Source: Gulosibacter sediminis (GTDB lineage Bacteria > Actinomycetota > Actinomycetes > Actinomycetales > Microbacteriaceae). Taken from it: 64,000 nt of DNA. The DNA is taken from positions 1,302,001-1,366,000 of the forward strand of contig NZ_CP097160.1 of assembly GCF_023370115.1 (NCBI RefSeq). The letters are read 5' to 3'. Position 1 is the first letter of the stretch. Every line of letters starts with the position of its first letter. Shown here piece by piece: positions 26,124 through 35,231 of this stretch. The position numbers were made by a program, and so were the translations under genes. The notes below the pieces were generated by a model. It worked only from the letters and a program-made list of their open reading frames with translations. It did not search any database and was not told where the DNA came from.

Positions 26124-26480
26124 GATGAGTGGGCCGGCCAGACGGTCACGTGCCGCATCATGCGGTCCGAGGAACGTCCGGGCTCCACAGAGCAGGACGG
26201 TGGGTAACGCCCACCCGGGGTAACCCGCGAGACAGTGCCACAGAAAGCAAACCGCCCGCAAGGGTAAGGGTGAAAGGGTGGGGTAAGAGCCCACCGGGGG
26301 AGCGGTGACGTTCCCCGCACGGTAAACCTCGTCCGGAGCAAGGCCAACAGGAAACGTCGACGCGGCTCGCCGAGTTTCCGGGTGTGCTGCTAGAGCGCCG
26401 CGGTAACGCGGCGCCGAGATAGATGGCCGTCGGGGAGTTCGCTCCTCACAGAACCCGGCGTACCGGCCGACCCACTCATC
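26124..26480 (+). ncRNA. rnpB: RNase P RNA, bacterial class A
   Basis: Catalytic RNA that trims tRNA 5' leaders. The ends pair (GATGAGTGGGCCGG with CCGACCCACTCATC), forming P1. Hallmarks include GAGGAACGTCCGGGCTCCAC, CACAGAAAGCAAACC, GGTAAGGGTGAAAGGGTGGGGTAAGAGCCCACC and the 3' ACAGAACCCGGCG. These are the conserved regions I to V of type A RNAs. The ends are set by the P1 pairing and could be off by a few bases. It ends 7 bases from the convergent ppgK stop, leaving almost no room for a separate terminator. Confidence 0.96.
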
Positions 26481-26487
26481 CTCTTGG

Positions 26488-27273
26488 CTAATCCCAGCCC
26501 TCTTGCGCGAGCAGCGCGGCGCCAACAATGCCCGCGTTGTTCGTCAGTTCGGCTGCGTCGATGCGCGTCTGGATCGCGATGTGCGGCAGGAAGTCGGCCG
26601 CCTGCTTCGAGATTCCGCCCGAGACGATGAACAAATCGGGCGAGAATAGCTGCTCGAGCTTCGCAAAGTACGGTGTAAGCCGCTCGGTCGCCCACTCCTC
26701 GAGTGGCACGTCTTCGCGCTCGCGCACCTTCGCCGAGGCGTACTTCTCGTAGTCGTCGTGGTCGCCCACCGAGAGGTGACCGAGCTCGGTGTTCGGCACG
26801 AGTTTGCCGTTGTGAATGAGCGCCGAGCCGATGCCCGTGCCGAGAGTGATCACGAGCAGCGAGCCACGAGGGTCCTTCGCGTGGCCAAACTTTGCTTCGC
26901 CGTAGCCCGCCGCATCCGCGTCGTTGACGAGCGACACCGGCTGGCCGAGGTGTTCCGAGAACGCGGCCGCCGCGTCGAAGCCAATCCACTCGTCGGCGAT
27001 GTTCGCGGCCGAGTACGCAACGCCGCGGCGCACGACCGACGGCATGCACATGCCGATGGGGTAGTCGCCGCCCTTCGCCTCGTCCTGCGCGAGAATCTTG
27101 TCGCGCAGTTCCGCGACGGCCGACAGCACGGCGTCGATCGGGGCGCCCTCCGGGGTCTTGACCTTCTGTCGCTCGCCAACGAGCTTGCCCTTATTGAGGT
27201 TGACGAGCCCACCCTTGATCCCAGTGCCGCCAATGTCAATGCCGATCGCGACCGGCGCGTGCTTCTTTGCCAT
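26488..27273 (-). CDS. ppgK: Polyphosphate glucokinase
   Basis: Phosphorylates glucose using polyphosphate (and often ATP), an actinobacterial speciality. The 261-residue ROK-family protein has IGIDIGGTGIKGGLV at the phosphate loop, the LVNDADAAGYGEA block with catalytic aspartate, and LGTGIGSALI. The C-terminal SPDLFIVSGGISK block is typical of PpgK. The ATG at 27273 gives MAKKHAPVAIGID, matching the family start. It is convergent with rnpB and downstream of map on the same strand. Confidence 0.93.
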   Translation of the reverse strand: MAKKHAPVAIGIDIGGTGIKGGLVNLNKGKLVGERQKVKTPEGAPIDAVLSAVAELRDKILAQDEAKGGDYPIGMCMPSVVRRGVAYSAANIADEWIGFDAAAAFSEHLGQPVSLVNDADAAGYGEAKFGHAKDPRGSLLVITLGTGIGSALIHNGKLVPNTELGHLSVGDHDDYEKYASAKVREREDVPLEEWATERLTPYFAKLEQLFSPDLFIVSGGISKQAADFLPHIAIQTRIDAAELTNNAGIVGAALLAQEGWD

Positions 27274-27317
27274 GGGGAATAGCCTACGCAGAGAACTCGA
27301 CGCGAAAGCCGTATTTC

Positions 27318-28199
27318 TTAGAGTTGCGACGGTGGCAGCGTGAGAATTTCCGGGCCGTCTTCGCGCACCACGATGGTGTGCTCGAATTGCGCGCACCGCG
27401 ATCCATCGCGCGTGACGACCGTCCAGTCGTCGTCCCACTGCTCCCAGTCCTGCGAGCCCGTCACGAGCATCGGCTCGACGGTGAAAATCATGCCCGCCTG
27501 AATCACATCGGTGAAGCGGTCGGTGTCGTAGTGGGGGATGATCAGGCCGGAGTGGAACGAGCGGCCCACGCCGTGGCCCGTGTAGTCGCGTACCGACTCA
27601 TAGCCGAAGCGGTTCGCGTACTTTTCGATGACTCGACCGATCACATTGACCTCGCGGCCCGGCTTCGCCGCCTTGATGCCACGCATGGTGGCCTCGTACG
27701 TGCGCTCGACAAGCAGGCGCGACTCGTCGTCGACGTCGCCAACGAGGTACATGCGGTTGGTGTCGCCGTGCATGCCCTCGACATACGCGGTGATGTCGAT
27801 GTTGAGAATGTCGCCGTCTTCGAGCACGGTGTCGTCGGGGATGCCGTGGCAGATGCATTCATTGAGCGAGGTGCAGATCGACTTCATGAAGCCACGGTAG
27901 CCAAGCGTCGACGGGTACGCGTTGTGGCGCACGAGGAAGTCGTGGGCGAGTTCGTCGAGGCGCTCGTGGGTGGTACCCGGCACAACGAAGGGCTCGAGGT
28001 ACTCCAGCGCCGCGGCCGCGATCCGCGAGGCCTTGCGCACGCGGTCGATCTCTTCCTCGGTGTAGAGGTCGCCCGTGCCGTCGGGCTCGTTGGCCGTCTT
28101 CTTGCCGACGTACTCAGGACGCGGGATGCTCGCGGGAACCTTGCGTTCGGGCGTAACGGTTCCGGGGATCAACAGACCGGTTTCAGAGTTTTTCGGCAT
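27318..28199 (-). CDS. map: Methionine aminopeptidase, type I
   Basis: Removes the initiator methionine from nascent proteins. At 293 residues it carries the N-terminal extension of actinobacterial MetAP1c-type enzymes. The metal ligands can be placed: aspartates in LNIDITAY and GDTNRMY, histidine in GHGVGRSFH, and glutamates in VEPML and FEHTI. The start is the ATG at 28199, giving MPKNSETGLL. It is divergent from a small SPOR-type gene with a 12-base gap, so the two promoters must overlap the coding ends. Confidence 0.96.
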   Translation of the reverse strand: MPKNSETGLLIPGTVTPERKVPASIPRPEYVGKKTANEPDGTGDLYTEEEIDRVRKASRIAAAALEYLEPFVVPGTTHERLDELAHDFLVRHNAYPSTLGYRGFMKSICTSLNECICHGIPDDTVLEDGDILNIDITAYVEGMHGDTNRMYLVGDVDDESRLLVERTYEATMRGIKAAKPGREVNVIGRVIEKYANRFGYESVRDYTGHGVGRSFHSGLIIPHYDTDRFTDVIQAGMIFTVEPMLVTGSQDWEQWDDDWTVVTRDGSRCAQFEHTIVVREDGPEILTLPPSQL

Positions 28200-28211
28200 A
28201 TCGTCGAGTCT

Positions 28212-28400
28212 ATGACGGAACAACAGCCCGAATTCTGGTTCAACACCCGCACCGGCGAAGTCGAGGAGGGCAAGCAGTCGATCTCATCCGAACGACTCGG
28301 TCCCTTCCCCACCCGCGAGGACGCGGCCCACGCAAACGACAAGCTCGCTGAGAACGCCCGCAAGTGGGCCGAAGAGGATGCTCGCGAAGACGAGGACTAA
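28212..28400 (+). CDS. Small SPOR-domain-like protein
   Basis: A 62-residue acidic protein containing FWFNTRTGEVEEGKQS and RLGPFPTREDAAHA, the pattern of small actinobacterial proteins annotated as SPOR-domain-containing. No membrane segment or signal is present, so peptidoglycan binding is doubtful. The ATG at 28212 has no room for a long leader because map starts 12 bases away on the other strand. It is convergent with panB. It is the short real gene inside a much longer false reading frame. Function unknown. Confidence 0.78.
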   Translation: MTEQQPEFWFNTRTGEVEEGKQSISSERLGPFPTREDAAHANDKLAENARKWAEEDAREDED

Positions 28401-28418
28401 CGCCGCGTTCCGCGCCAG

Positions 28419-29231
28419 TTAGTAGCTCTCGTCGGCGCTCGGGTAACTCTGGTCGTGCACATCGTTGATGAAGTTGCCGACCGCCTGCTCGAGCTGCTCA
28501 GCGAGGTTCGCGTACTTGCGCACGAACTTCGGGCTCCGGCCCGTCGTGTAACCGAACGCGTCGGTCCAGACCATCATCTGGCCGTCGCACTCGACGCCAC
28601 CGCCGACGCTGATCGTCGGGATGTCGAGTGCGCGCGTCACGCGGCCAGCCACGTCGGTCGGCACCATCTCGATCACGACGGCGAAGGCGCCCGCCTCCTG
28701 CACCGCGAGGGCGTCGTCGAGCAACTGCTGCTCGGCGTCGCCGCGACCCTGAATCACGTGGCCGCCGAGATTGTGCTCCGACTGCGGAGTGAAGCCGATG
28801 TGGCCGAGCACCGGGATACCGGCCTCGGTGATGCGGCGAATCTGCTTGCGCATGCGCACGCCGCCCTCGAGCTTGACGCCGTGGGCACCGGCTTCCTTCA
28901 TGAACCGCACGGCGGTCTGGAGGGCGTGCTCAGTCGACTCCTCGTAGCTGCCGAACGGCATGTCAGCGACGACGAAGGCGCGCTGCGTCGCCCGCGTCAC
29001 CGAGCGGGTCATCGTGATGAGCTCGTCGACCGTAATGGGCAGGGTCGAGTCGTAGCCGAGGATCACGTTCGCGGCCGAGTCTCCAACGAGCAGGAGGTCA
29101 ACTCCCGCACGGTCGAACACCGTGGCTGAGGGGGCGTCGTACGCGGTGAGACCGGTGATCTTGAGACCATCCGCCTTCGCCTTCGCAAAATGACGGGTTC
29201 GAACACGCTTCACTGGGGTCTGCTCCGACAT
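28419..29231 (-). CDS. panB: 3-methyl-2-oxobutanoate hydroxymethyltransferase
   Basis: Makes ketopantoate from ketoisovalerate and methylene-tetrahydrofolate for pantothenate synthesis. The complete 270-residue TIM barrel has TAYDAPSATVFDRAGVD, LLVGDSAANVILGYDST, VADMPFGSYEES, HGVKLEGG, LGHIGFTPQS and MVPTDVAGRVT in order. The ATG at 29231 is preceded by AGGATGG at workable spacing; an ATG 9 bases upstream is too close to that site. It is divergent from glnA2. A broken second copy lies at 16.1-16.6 kb. Confidence 0.96.
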   Translation of the reverse strand: MSEQTPVKRVRTRHFAKAKADGLKITGLTAYDAPSATVFDRAGVDLLLVGDSAANVILGYDSTLPITVDELITMTRSVTRATQRAFVVADMPFGSYEESTEHALQTAVRFMKEAGAHGVKLEGGVRMRKQIRRITEAGIPVLGHIGFTPQSEHNLGGHVIQGRGDAEQQLLDDALAVQEAGAFAVVIEMVPTDVAGRVTRALDIPTISVGGGVECDGQMMVWTDAFGYTTGRSPKFVRKYANLAEQLEQAVGNFINDVHDQSYPSADESY

Positions 29232-29284
29232 GGTGGCCATCCTATCCCGCTCGTATTCGGCCCGCGGTCTCTATGCTCGTGAGT

Positions 29285-30616
29285 ATGAGCCAGCAGCAGG
29301 ATTACGTGCTCCAGACCATCGACGACAACGACATCAGGTTCGTGCGGCTGTGGTTTACGGATGTGTTGGGAACATTGAAGTCGGTCGCGCTAACGCCGGC
29401 CGAGGTCGAGGGTGCCTTCGCCGAGGGGGTCGGCTTCGACGGCTCGACGATTGAGGGGCTGACGCGGCGCACCGAGTCAGACATGCTCCTGCAGCCCGAC
29501 CCTTCGACCTTCCAGCAACTCAGCTGGCACGGCGTCGAGCGCAGCGCCCGCATGTTCTGCGATCTGACGACGCCCGACGGCCAGCCCGCGCTCAGTGATC
29601 CACGCAATGTACTCCGCCGCACGCTCGAGCGAGCCGCTTCCCTTGGGTTCGACTGCTACGTGCATCCCGAGGTCGAGTTCTACGTGCTCAAAGAGATCGG
29701 CGTCGGGCCGAATGGCGTGCAGCCGATCGATAGCGCCGGCTATTTCGACAACATCTCGGGTGGCATCACGCACGCGTTCCGCGCCCGCACGGTGCGGCTG
29801 CTTGAGGAACTCGGGATCGCTGTCGAGTTCAGCCACCACGAAGGTGGACCGGGGCAGAACGAGATCGACCTACGCTACGCCGACGCGCTCACGATGGCCG
29901 ACAACCTCATGACCTTCCGCACCGTCGTGCACGAGGTCGCCGCCGAGCACGGCGTGCACGCGACCTTCATGCCGAAGCCGTCGATCGACTGGCCTGGCTC
30001 GGGCATGCACACCCACATCTCGCTGTTCGAGGGCGAGACGAACGCGTTTTACGAGCCCGGCGCGCAACACCAGCTCTCGAAGACCGGCCGCCACTTCATC
30101 GCCGGCCTCCTTCGCCACGCACGCGAAATCGCCGCCGTGACGAACCAGTCGGTCAATTCCTACAAGCGGCTCTGGGGCGGCGACGAGGCGCCGAGCTACG
30201 TTTGCTGGGGACACAACAACTCGTCGGCGCTCGTGCGGGTGCCGACCTACAAGCCGAACAAGTCTCGCTCGGCACGGGTCGAGTACCGCGCCATCGACTC
30301 CTCCGCGAATCCCTACCTCTCGTTCGCCGTGCTCATCGAAGCCGGTTTGCGCGGCATCGAGGGAGAGTACGAGGTGCCGGAGGAGATCGACGGCGACCTG
30401 CGCGACCTTTCGATGCGTGAACGCCACGTGCTCGGGTACGACGACCTGCCCCACGACCTCGATGAGGCGCTCCTCATTGCCGAGCAGTCCGAGCTCGTCG
30501 CGAACACCCTGGGCGAGCAGTTGTTCGAGTTCTTCCTCGAGAACAAGCGCAACGAGTGGAAGGCCTTCCGTCGGCAGGTCACCGACTACGAGCTCCGCGA
30601 GGGGCTCGGGCTCTAG
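29285..30616 (+). CDS. glnA2: Glutamine synthetase paralogue without the adenylylation tyrosine
   Basis: A 443-residue type I glutamine synthetase. Hallmarks are FVRLWFTDVLGTLKSV, GFDGSTIEG, EVEFYVL and WPGSGMHTHISLF. At the site where GlnA1 has D-L-Y402-E-L, this protein reads GDLRDLSMRE, so arginine (R373) replaces the tyrosine that GlnE modifies. The order glnA2-glnE matches mycobacteria, and glnE begins 3 bases after this stop. A start 12 bases upstream (29273) is possible, but MSQQQ is the commoner N-terminus. Whether it makes glutamine in bulk or acts on another amine is not known. Confidence 0.9.
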   Translation: MSQQQDYVLQTIDDNDIRFVRLWFTDVLGTLKSVALTPAEVEGAFAEGVGFDGSTIEGLTRRTESDMLLQPDPSTFQQLSWHGVERSARMFCDLTTPDGQPALSDPRNVLRRTLERAASLGFDCYVHPEVEFYVLKEIGVGPNGVQPIDSAGYFDNISGGITHAFRARTVRLLEELGIAVEFSHHEGGPGQNEIDLRYADALTMADNLMTFRTVVHEVAAEHGVHATFMPKPSIDWPGSGMHTHISLFEGETNAFYEPGAQHQLSKTGRHFIAGLLRHAREIAAVTNQSVNSYKRLWGGDEAPSYVCWGHNNSSALVRVPTYKPNKSRSARVEYRAIDSSANPYLSFAVLIEAGLRGIEGEYEVPEEIDGDLRDLSMRERHVLGYDDLPHDLDEALLIAEQSELVANTLGEQLFEFFLENKRNEWKAFRRQVTDYELREGLGL

Positions 30617-30619
30617 AGC

Positions 30620-33583
30620 ATGCGCGAGGGCATTCGCACCCGAATTCTGCGGGCGGGTTTCCGAGATTCACAGGGCGCCGCCGAGATGCTCACCGAGCTC
30701 GGCGGTGTGCTCGACCTCGGCGACACGGTCGTGCTGTCGCTCTTCGAGCCGTTCGATCCCGAGCCCGAGGTCGCGTTGCGCGAGCTCATTTCGCTGTTCG
30801 AGCATCAGCCCGAGCTCGCCGCGGCCTGGCGGGATGACCTCACCAAGCTGCGCTCGGTGATCTCGCTGTTCGCGAGCTCAAGCCGCCTCGTCGAACTCGT
30901 GCGCCGACACCCCGACGTCGTTGACGAGGTGCATGCCGAGTCACACGAACTGCCGTCAACCTCGGGGATGCGCACCCGCATGCTTGATGCGGTGGCGGGC
31001 TTCGAGGGTGAAGACGCGACCGCGCGGCTGCGCTTGCGCTACCGCGTCGAGCTTGCGAAGATCGCCCTCTACGATTTGCGACTCCCGCAGCCGGCGGTAT
31101 CGCTGCATCGCATCGGCGAAGCGCTCGCCGACCTCGCATCGGTCACCATCGACGTGGCCCTGATGCTCGCGCGAGACGAGCTCAGTGCACCGCCGAGCGG
31201 TTTCGGTCGCTTCCCCGCCGAAGAGGTCGACAACGTGCGCCTCGCCGTCATCGGCATGGGCAAGTGCGGCGCGCGCGAGCTCAACTACATCTCCGATATC
31301 GACGTCATGTTCGTCGCCGAGCCGGCCGCCGACAGCGAGCTCTCGGTGCCGAGGGCGATCGAGATCGCCACCCGGCTGGCCTCGACGATGATGCACATCC
31401 TGATGGACTACGCCGTCGAGCCACCGCTTTGGGAGGTCGACGCGAACCTTCGCCCCGAGGGTAAAGACGGCGCGCTCGTGCGCACGCTCGACAGCTACCT
31501 GAACTATTACCATCGGTGGGCCGAGAACTGGGAGTTCATGGCCTTGCTCAAGGCTCGCCCCATCGCGGGCGACCTCGACCTGGGCGAGCGCTTCGTCGAT
31601 GCCGTGGCGCCCCTCGTGTGGAACGCGGGCGACCGCGACAACTTCGTGCTCGGCGTCCAGCGCATGCGCAAGCGCGTCATTGACCACATCCCGCGCTCTG
31701 AGGTGCAGCGCGAACTCAAGCTCGGACCGGGTGGCCTCCGCGACGTCGAGTTCCCGGTGCAGCTGTTGCAGATCGTGCACGGACAGGTCGACGAACACCT
31801 GCGAGTGCGGAGCACCCTCGACGCCATCAACGCGCTCACGGCCGAGGGCCACATCGGTCGTGACGATGCCGCCCAGTTCGCGAACGACTACCGCTTCCTG
31901 CGCCTCCTCGAACATCGTGTGCAGCTGCGCGACCTCAAGCGCACTCACCTTGTGCCTGACGATCCGGCCGCGCTGCGGGCTCTCGCGCGCGGCTCGCGCA
32001 TCGGCAGCGTCGAGGTGCTCAAGCGCGAACTCGAGGAGGTTCGCCGGCGGGTGCGACAGTTGCACGAGAAGCTCTTCTTCAGGCCCCTCGTGACCGCCGC
32101 GGCTCACCTCAGCGCCGACCAGTTCCATCTCGCCGACGACCGCGTGCTCGTGCGCCTGCGTGCGATCGGCTACCGCGACCCGCGGGGTGCGCTCGGGCAC
32201 ATCCAAGCCCTCACGCAGGGCGTGTCTCGGCGTGCGACGATGCAGCGCAACCTGCTGCCGGTGCTGCTGGAGTGGCTCGCTGAGGGAACGAACCCCGACC
32301 AAGGTCTACTGGCGTTCCGCAAGCTGTCCGAGCAGAACGGCGAGGCCTCGTGGTACTTGCGGCTGCTGCGTGACTCAAACCTTGCTGCCCGCCGGCTCTG
32401 CGAAGTACTCGCCAACAGCGCGTTCTGCGCCACGTTCCTCGAACTCTTCCCCGAGGCGGTGAAGTGGCTCGATTCGGATGCGCAGCTCAAGCCACGCTCG
32501 CTCGAAGACCTCCAGGCGGAGTTCGTCGGCGCGCTGAAGCGTCATAACGATGACGTGCGGCTCGGGCGCATCCTGCGAGGCCTGCGGCGGCGTGAAATGC
32601 TGCGCCTCGCCCTCGCCGCCGTGCTCAGCGTCGACACGGTCGACGAAATTGCTGAGGGCCTCACCGTGATCGGCGAGTTCGCGATCGGCGGGGCGCTCGC
32701 CGCAGCACGTCAGATCGACGAGCGACACTACCCGCCGTTTGCGGTCATTGGTATGGGGCGATTCGGCGGTGCCGAACTTGGCTTCGGCAGCGACCTCGAT
32801 GTGCTCTATGTGTATGGCACCGACGGCTTCGCGGGGGACAACCCCGCCGGAGCCGCGCGCACCCTCGTGCGTCGCGTGCAGGAGCTCCTCGAGGACGCCC
32901 GCCTGCCCATCGACCTGGATGCGGATCTCCGACCTGAGGGCAAGAGCGGCGAGCTCGTTCGGTCGCTCACTGCGTATCAGAACTATTACTCGAAGTGGTC
33001 GCTCGGCTGGGAGGCCCAGGCGCTGCTTCGCGCCCGCGGAGTCGCCGGCGACGACAGTCTCATTGCGGGCTTTACCGAGATTGCCGACGCCACTCGCTAC
33101 CGTTCGTCGGGGCTCGCGTCGAAGGAACTCATTGAGATCCGCCGCATCAAAGCGCGGATGGAGGACGAACGGCTGCCTCGGGGCGTGGACCCGAAACGCC
33201 ACCTCAAGCTCGGCCGCGGCTCGCTCAGCGACGTCGAGTGGCTCGTGCAGACGGTGCAGCTCGACCGCGGCCACGACATTCCGGAGCTGCGCACGACCTC
33301 GACCCTCTCAGCGCTGCAGGTCGCGAGCGAGCACGGCATCATCAACCATCAGGACGCGGTGACCCTGCGGGCGGCCTGGCATCTCGCGAGCCGGGTGCGC
33401 TCGGGCGTGCTGCTGTACTCGAACTCGCAGTCCGACGTGCTGCCGGGTGACCCGGTCGCCCTCGAGGGCGTCGCCCGACTGCTCGGCTACGAGCCGGGGA
33501 GCGGCGTCGAGCTCGAGAACGACTACCTCAACGCGACCCGGCGGGCGCGCGGCGTGTTCGAGCGCGTCTTCTACGGCGACTAG
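30620..33583 (+). CDS. glnE: Bifunctional glutamine synthetase adenylyltransferase/deadenylyltransferase
   Basis: Attaches and removes AMP on GlnA1 according to nitrogen status. The 987-residue protein has two nucleotidyltransferase domains. The N-terminal one shows GMGKCGARELNYISDIDVMFV (deadenylylation type) and the C-terminal one GMGRFGGAELGFGSDLDVLYV (adenylylation type), each with the G-X-D-X-D pattern. Each is followed by a DLRPEGK block. It is translationally close to glnA2 (3-base gap). The likely substrate GlnA1 is 5 kb downstream on the opposite strand. Confidence 0.97.
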   Translation: MREGIRTRILRAGFRDSQGAAEMLTELGGVLDLGDTVVLSLFEPFDPEPEVALRELISLFEHQPELAAAWRDDLTKLRSVISLFASSSRLVELVRRHPDVVDEVHAESHELPSTSGMRTRMLDAVAGFEGEDATARLRLRYRVELAKIALYDLRLPQPAVSLHRIGEALADLASVTIDVALMLARDELSAPPSGFGRFPAEEVDNVRLAVIGMGKCGARELNYISDIDVMFVAEPAADSELSVPRAIEIATRLASTMMHILMDYAVEPPLWEVDANLRPEGKDGALVRTLDSYLNYYHRWAENWEFMALLKARPIAGDLDLGERFVDAVAPLVWNAGDRDNFVLGVQRMRKRVIDHIPRSEVQRELKLGPGGLRDVEFPVQLLQIVHGQVDEHLRVRSTLDAINALTAEGHIGRDDAAQFANDYRFLRLLEHRVQLRDLKRTHLVPDDPAALRALARGSRIGSVEVLKRELEEVRRRVRQLHEKLFFRPLVTAAAHLSADQFHLADDRVLVRLRAIGYRDPRGALGHIQALTQGVSRRATMQRNLLPVLLEWLAEGTNPDQGLLAFRKLSEQNGEASWYLRLLRDSNLAARRLCEVLANSAFCATFLELFPEAVKWLDSDAQLKPRSLEDLQAEFVGALKRHNDDVRLGRILRGLRRREMLRLALAAVLSVDTVDEIAEGLTVIGEFAIGGALAAARQIDERHYPPFAVIGMGRFGGAELGFGSDLDVLYVYGTDGFAGDNPAGAARTLVRRVQELLEDARLPIDLDADLRPEGKSGELVRSLTAYQNYYSKWSLGWEAQALLRARGVAGDDSLIAGFTEIADATRYRSSGLASKELIEIRRIKARMEDERLPRGVDPKRHLKLGRGSLSDVEWLVQTVQLDRGHDIPELRTTSTLSALQVASEHGIINHQDAVTLRAAWHLASRVRSGVLLYSNSQSDVLPGDPVALEGVARLLGYEPGSGVELENDYLNATRRARGVFERVFYGD

Positions 33584-33591
33584 AGCTGCCC

Positions 33592-34269
33592 ATGCCATCG
33601 AATCGGATGCCGCCGGTCGCGCGCGTTCTCTATGTCGAGGACGACCCCGCGCTCGCCGCGATGACGTGTGAGGTGCTGCGGGAGGCCTACGAGGTCGCGC
33701 ACTTCGCCGACGGCCAGCGGGCGCTCGACGCAGCCCTGCACGAGCGCTTCGACGTCATGGCGATCGACCGCCGCCTGCCGAGCCTCGACGGCATTGAGCT
33801 GGTGCGCGCGATTCGGACCGCGCACATCGCCACGCCGATTCTGCTCCTCACGGCGCTCGGCGCCGTGCGCGAGCGGGTCGAGGGGCTCGACGCGGGAGCC
33901 AACGACTACCTCGTCAAGCCCGTCGACTTTGACGAGTTGCTCGCCCGACTGCGCGCGCTCCGCCGCGGGTTCAGCATCGAGGGAAAGCGACGCGTTCTCG
34001 GCGACTGGACGTTCGTCACGGATGCGGCCGTGCTGTTCGGCCCGGGTGGCGAACGCGTCGCGCTCACCGACACCGAGTTCCGCCTGCTTTCGCTGCTCAG
34101 CGCCAGTCCCGAACACGTTTTCGACCGTCCGGCCATCCTCCGCGAGGTCTTTGACGCGGGGGAGTCGCTCTCCAACGTGGATACCTACGTGCACTACATC
34201 CGGCGCAAGACCGATCCACACATCATCGAGACGGTGCGCGGTCGTGGCTATCGAGCGGGTGCCTCATGA
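33592..34269 (+). CDS. OmpR-family response regulator
   Basis: A 225-residue response regulator. The receiver has acidic pocket ED at 16-17, phosphoacceptor D59 in MAIDRRLPSLDG, a threonine in LLLTALGA, and K109 in DYLVKPVDF. The C-terminal winged helix contains LTDTEFRLLSLLSASPEHVFDR and VDTYVHYIRRKTD. It starts 8 bases after glnE and overlaps the kinase gene by 4 bases. The facing flavinylation operon, with a two-copy 11-bp direct repeat in front of it, is a candidate target (inference). Confidence 0.94.
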   Translation: MPSNRMPPVARVLYVEDDPALAAMTCEVLREAYEVAHFADGQRALDAALHERFDVMAIDRRLPSLDGIELVRAIRTAHIATPILLLTALGAVRERVEGLDAGANDYLVKPVDFDELLARLRALRRGFSIEGKRRVLGDWTFVTDAAVLFGPGGERVALTDTEFRLLSLLSASPEHVFDRPAILREVFDAGESLSNVDTYVHYIRRKTDPHIIETVRGRGYRAGAS

Positions 34270-35231
34270 CGTCGGGGGCGGATCGCGCGCGAGCTCGCCG
34301 CGCCTCGCTCGGCGTCGGCCTCCTCGTCGGCGGCGCGTCGGCGGTGATCATCGTGCTCGTGCTGCTGGTGCAACTCGTGGTGATCCGGCACAGCAGCCAC
34401 GTTGAGAACGTGCCCGGTGCGCACGGCGGCGAGGTAGACCGGCTCGTCGTCGAGGTTAACCACATCTTGCCCTGGCTGCTCACGCTCGGCCTCGCCTCGG
34501 TGGTCCTGCTCGCCCTCATCGCCTGGGCTGCCGCCCGGGCCGCGGTGGCGCCGCTGACCGAGGCGCTGCGGATGCAGCACTCGTTCGTCTCGGACGCGAG
34601 CCACGAATTGCGCACGCCCCTCGCCGCCGTGAATGCGCGCATCCAGATTCTCGAGCGCCGCCACCGCCAGGGCAAGGCCATCGACGACACGATCGCGGAG
34701 CTGCGGCACGACGCGGACACGCTGGATGCCGTGCTCACCGACATGCTGCTGGTCGCCGAGGGCGAGCAGGCGGTGCCCGTGGCCGACGTCGACGTGGCCG
34801 TCGCCGCGGCGCGCGCCACCATCGCGCCCCTCGCCGAGGCAGCGCACGTCGAACTCGTCGTGGCTGCCGCACCCGCGGGGGCGAGCGCGGCGATTCCGGC
34901 CGTCACGTTGTCGCGCCTGTGCGTGGCGTTGCTCGACAATGCCGTGCAGCACACGCCCGCCGGCGGCACTGTCTCCCTGTCGACGAGCCGCTTCGGGCGC
35001 TCGATCGAGATCCGCGTGGGCGACACCGGCCCGGGGATCCCGGGGGAGCACCTCGACCGGATCTTCGATCGCTTCGCCCGCGGCGCCGAAACCGGCCGGC
35101 CGCGCAGCTTCGGCCTGGGCCTGGCGATCGTGCGCGACGCTGCCGAGCGCTATGACGGCGAGGTCGCCGTTGAGGCGAGCACGCCGCATGGCACGACGCT
35201 GCTGCTCCGTCTGCCTACGGCAAGCGCGTAA
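34266..35231 (+). CDS. Sensor histidine kinase
   Basis: A 321-residue membrane kinase. Two membrane segments (about 16-40 and 68-92) flank a very short external loop of some 27 residues, too small for a folded sensor domain, so it probably senses the membrane or a partner protein. H113 in SDASHELRTPLAAV is the phosphorylation site. LCVALLDNAVQHTP (N box), VGDTGPGIPGEHLDRIF and SFGLGLAIVRD complete the ATPase. There is no clear HAMP domain. It overlaps the regulator by ATGA and the convergent apbE by 17 bases. Confidence 0.94.
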   Translation: MTSGADRARARRASLGVGLLVGGASAVIIVLVLLVQLVVIRHSSHVENVPGAHGGEVDRLVVEVNHILPWLLTLGLASVVLLALIAWAAARAAVAPLTEALRMQHSFVSDASHELRTPLAAVNARIQILERRHRQGKAIDDTIAELRHDADTLDAVLTDMLLVAEGEQAVPVADVDVAVAAARATIAPLAEAAHVELVVAAAPAGASAAIPAVTLSRLCVALLDNAVQHTPAGGTVSLSTSRFGRSIEIRVGDTGPGIPGEHLDRIFDRFARGAETGRPRSFGLGLAIVRDAAERYDGEVAVEASTPHGTTLLLRLPTASA

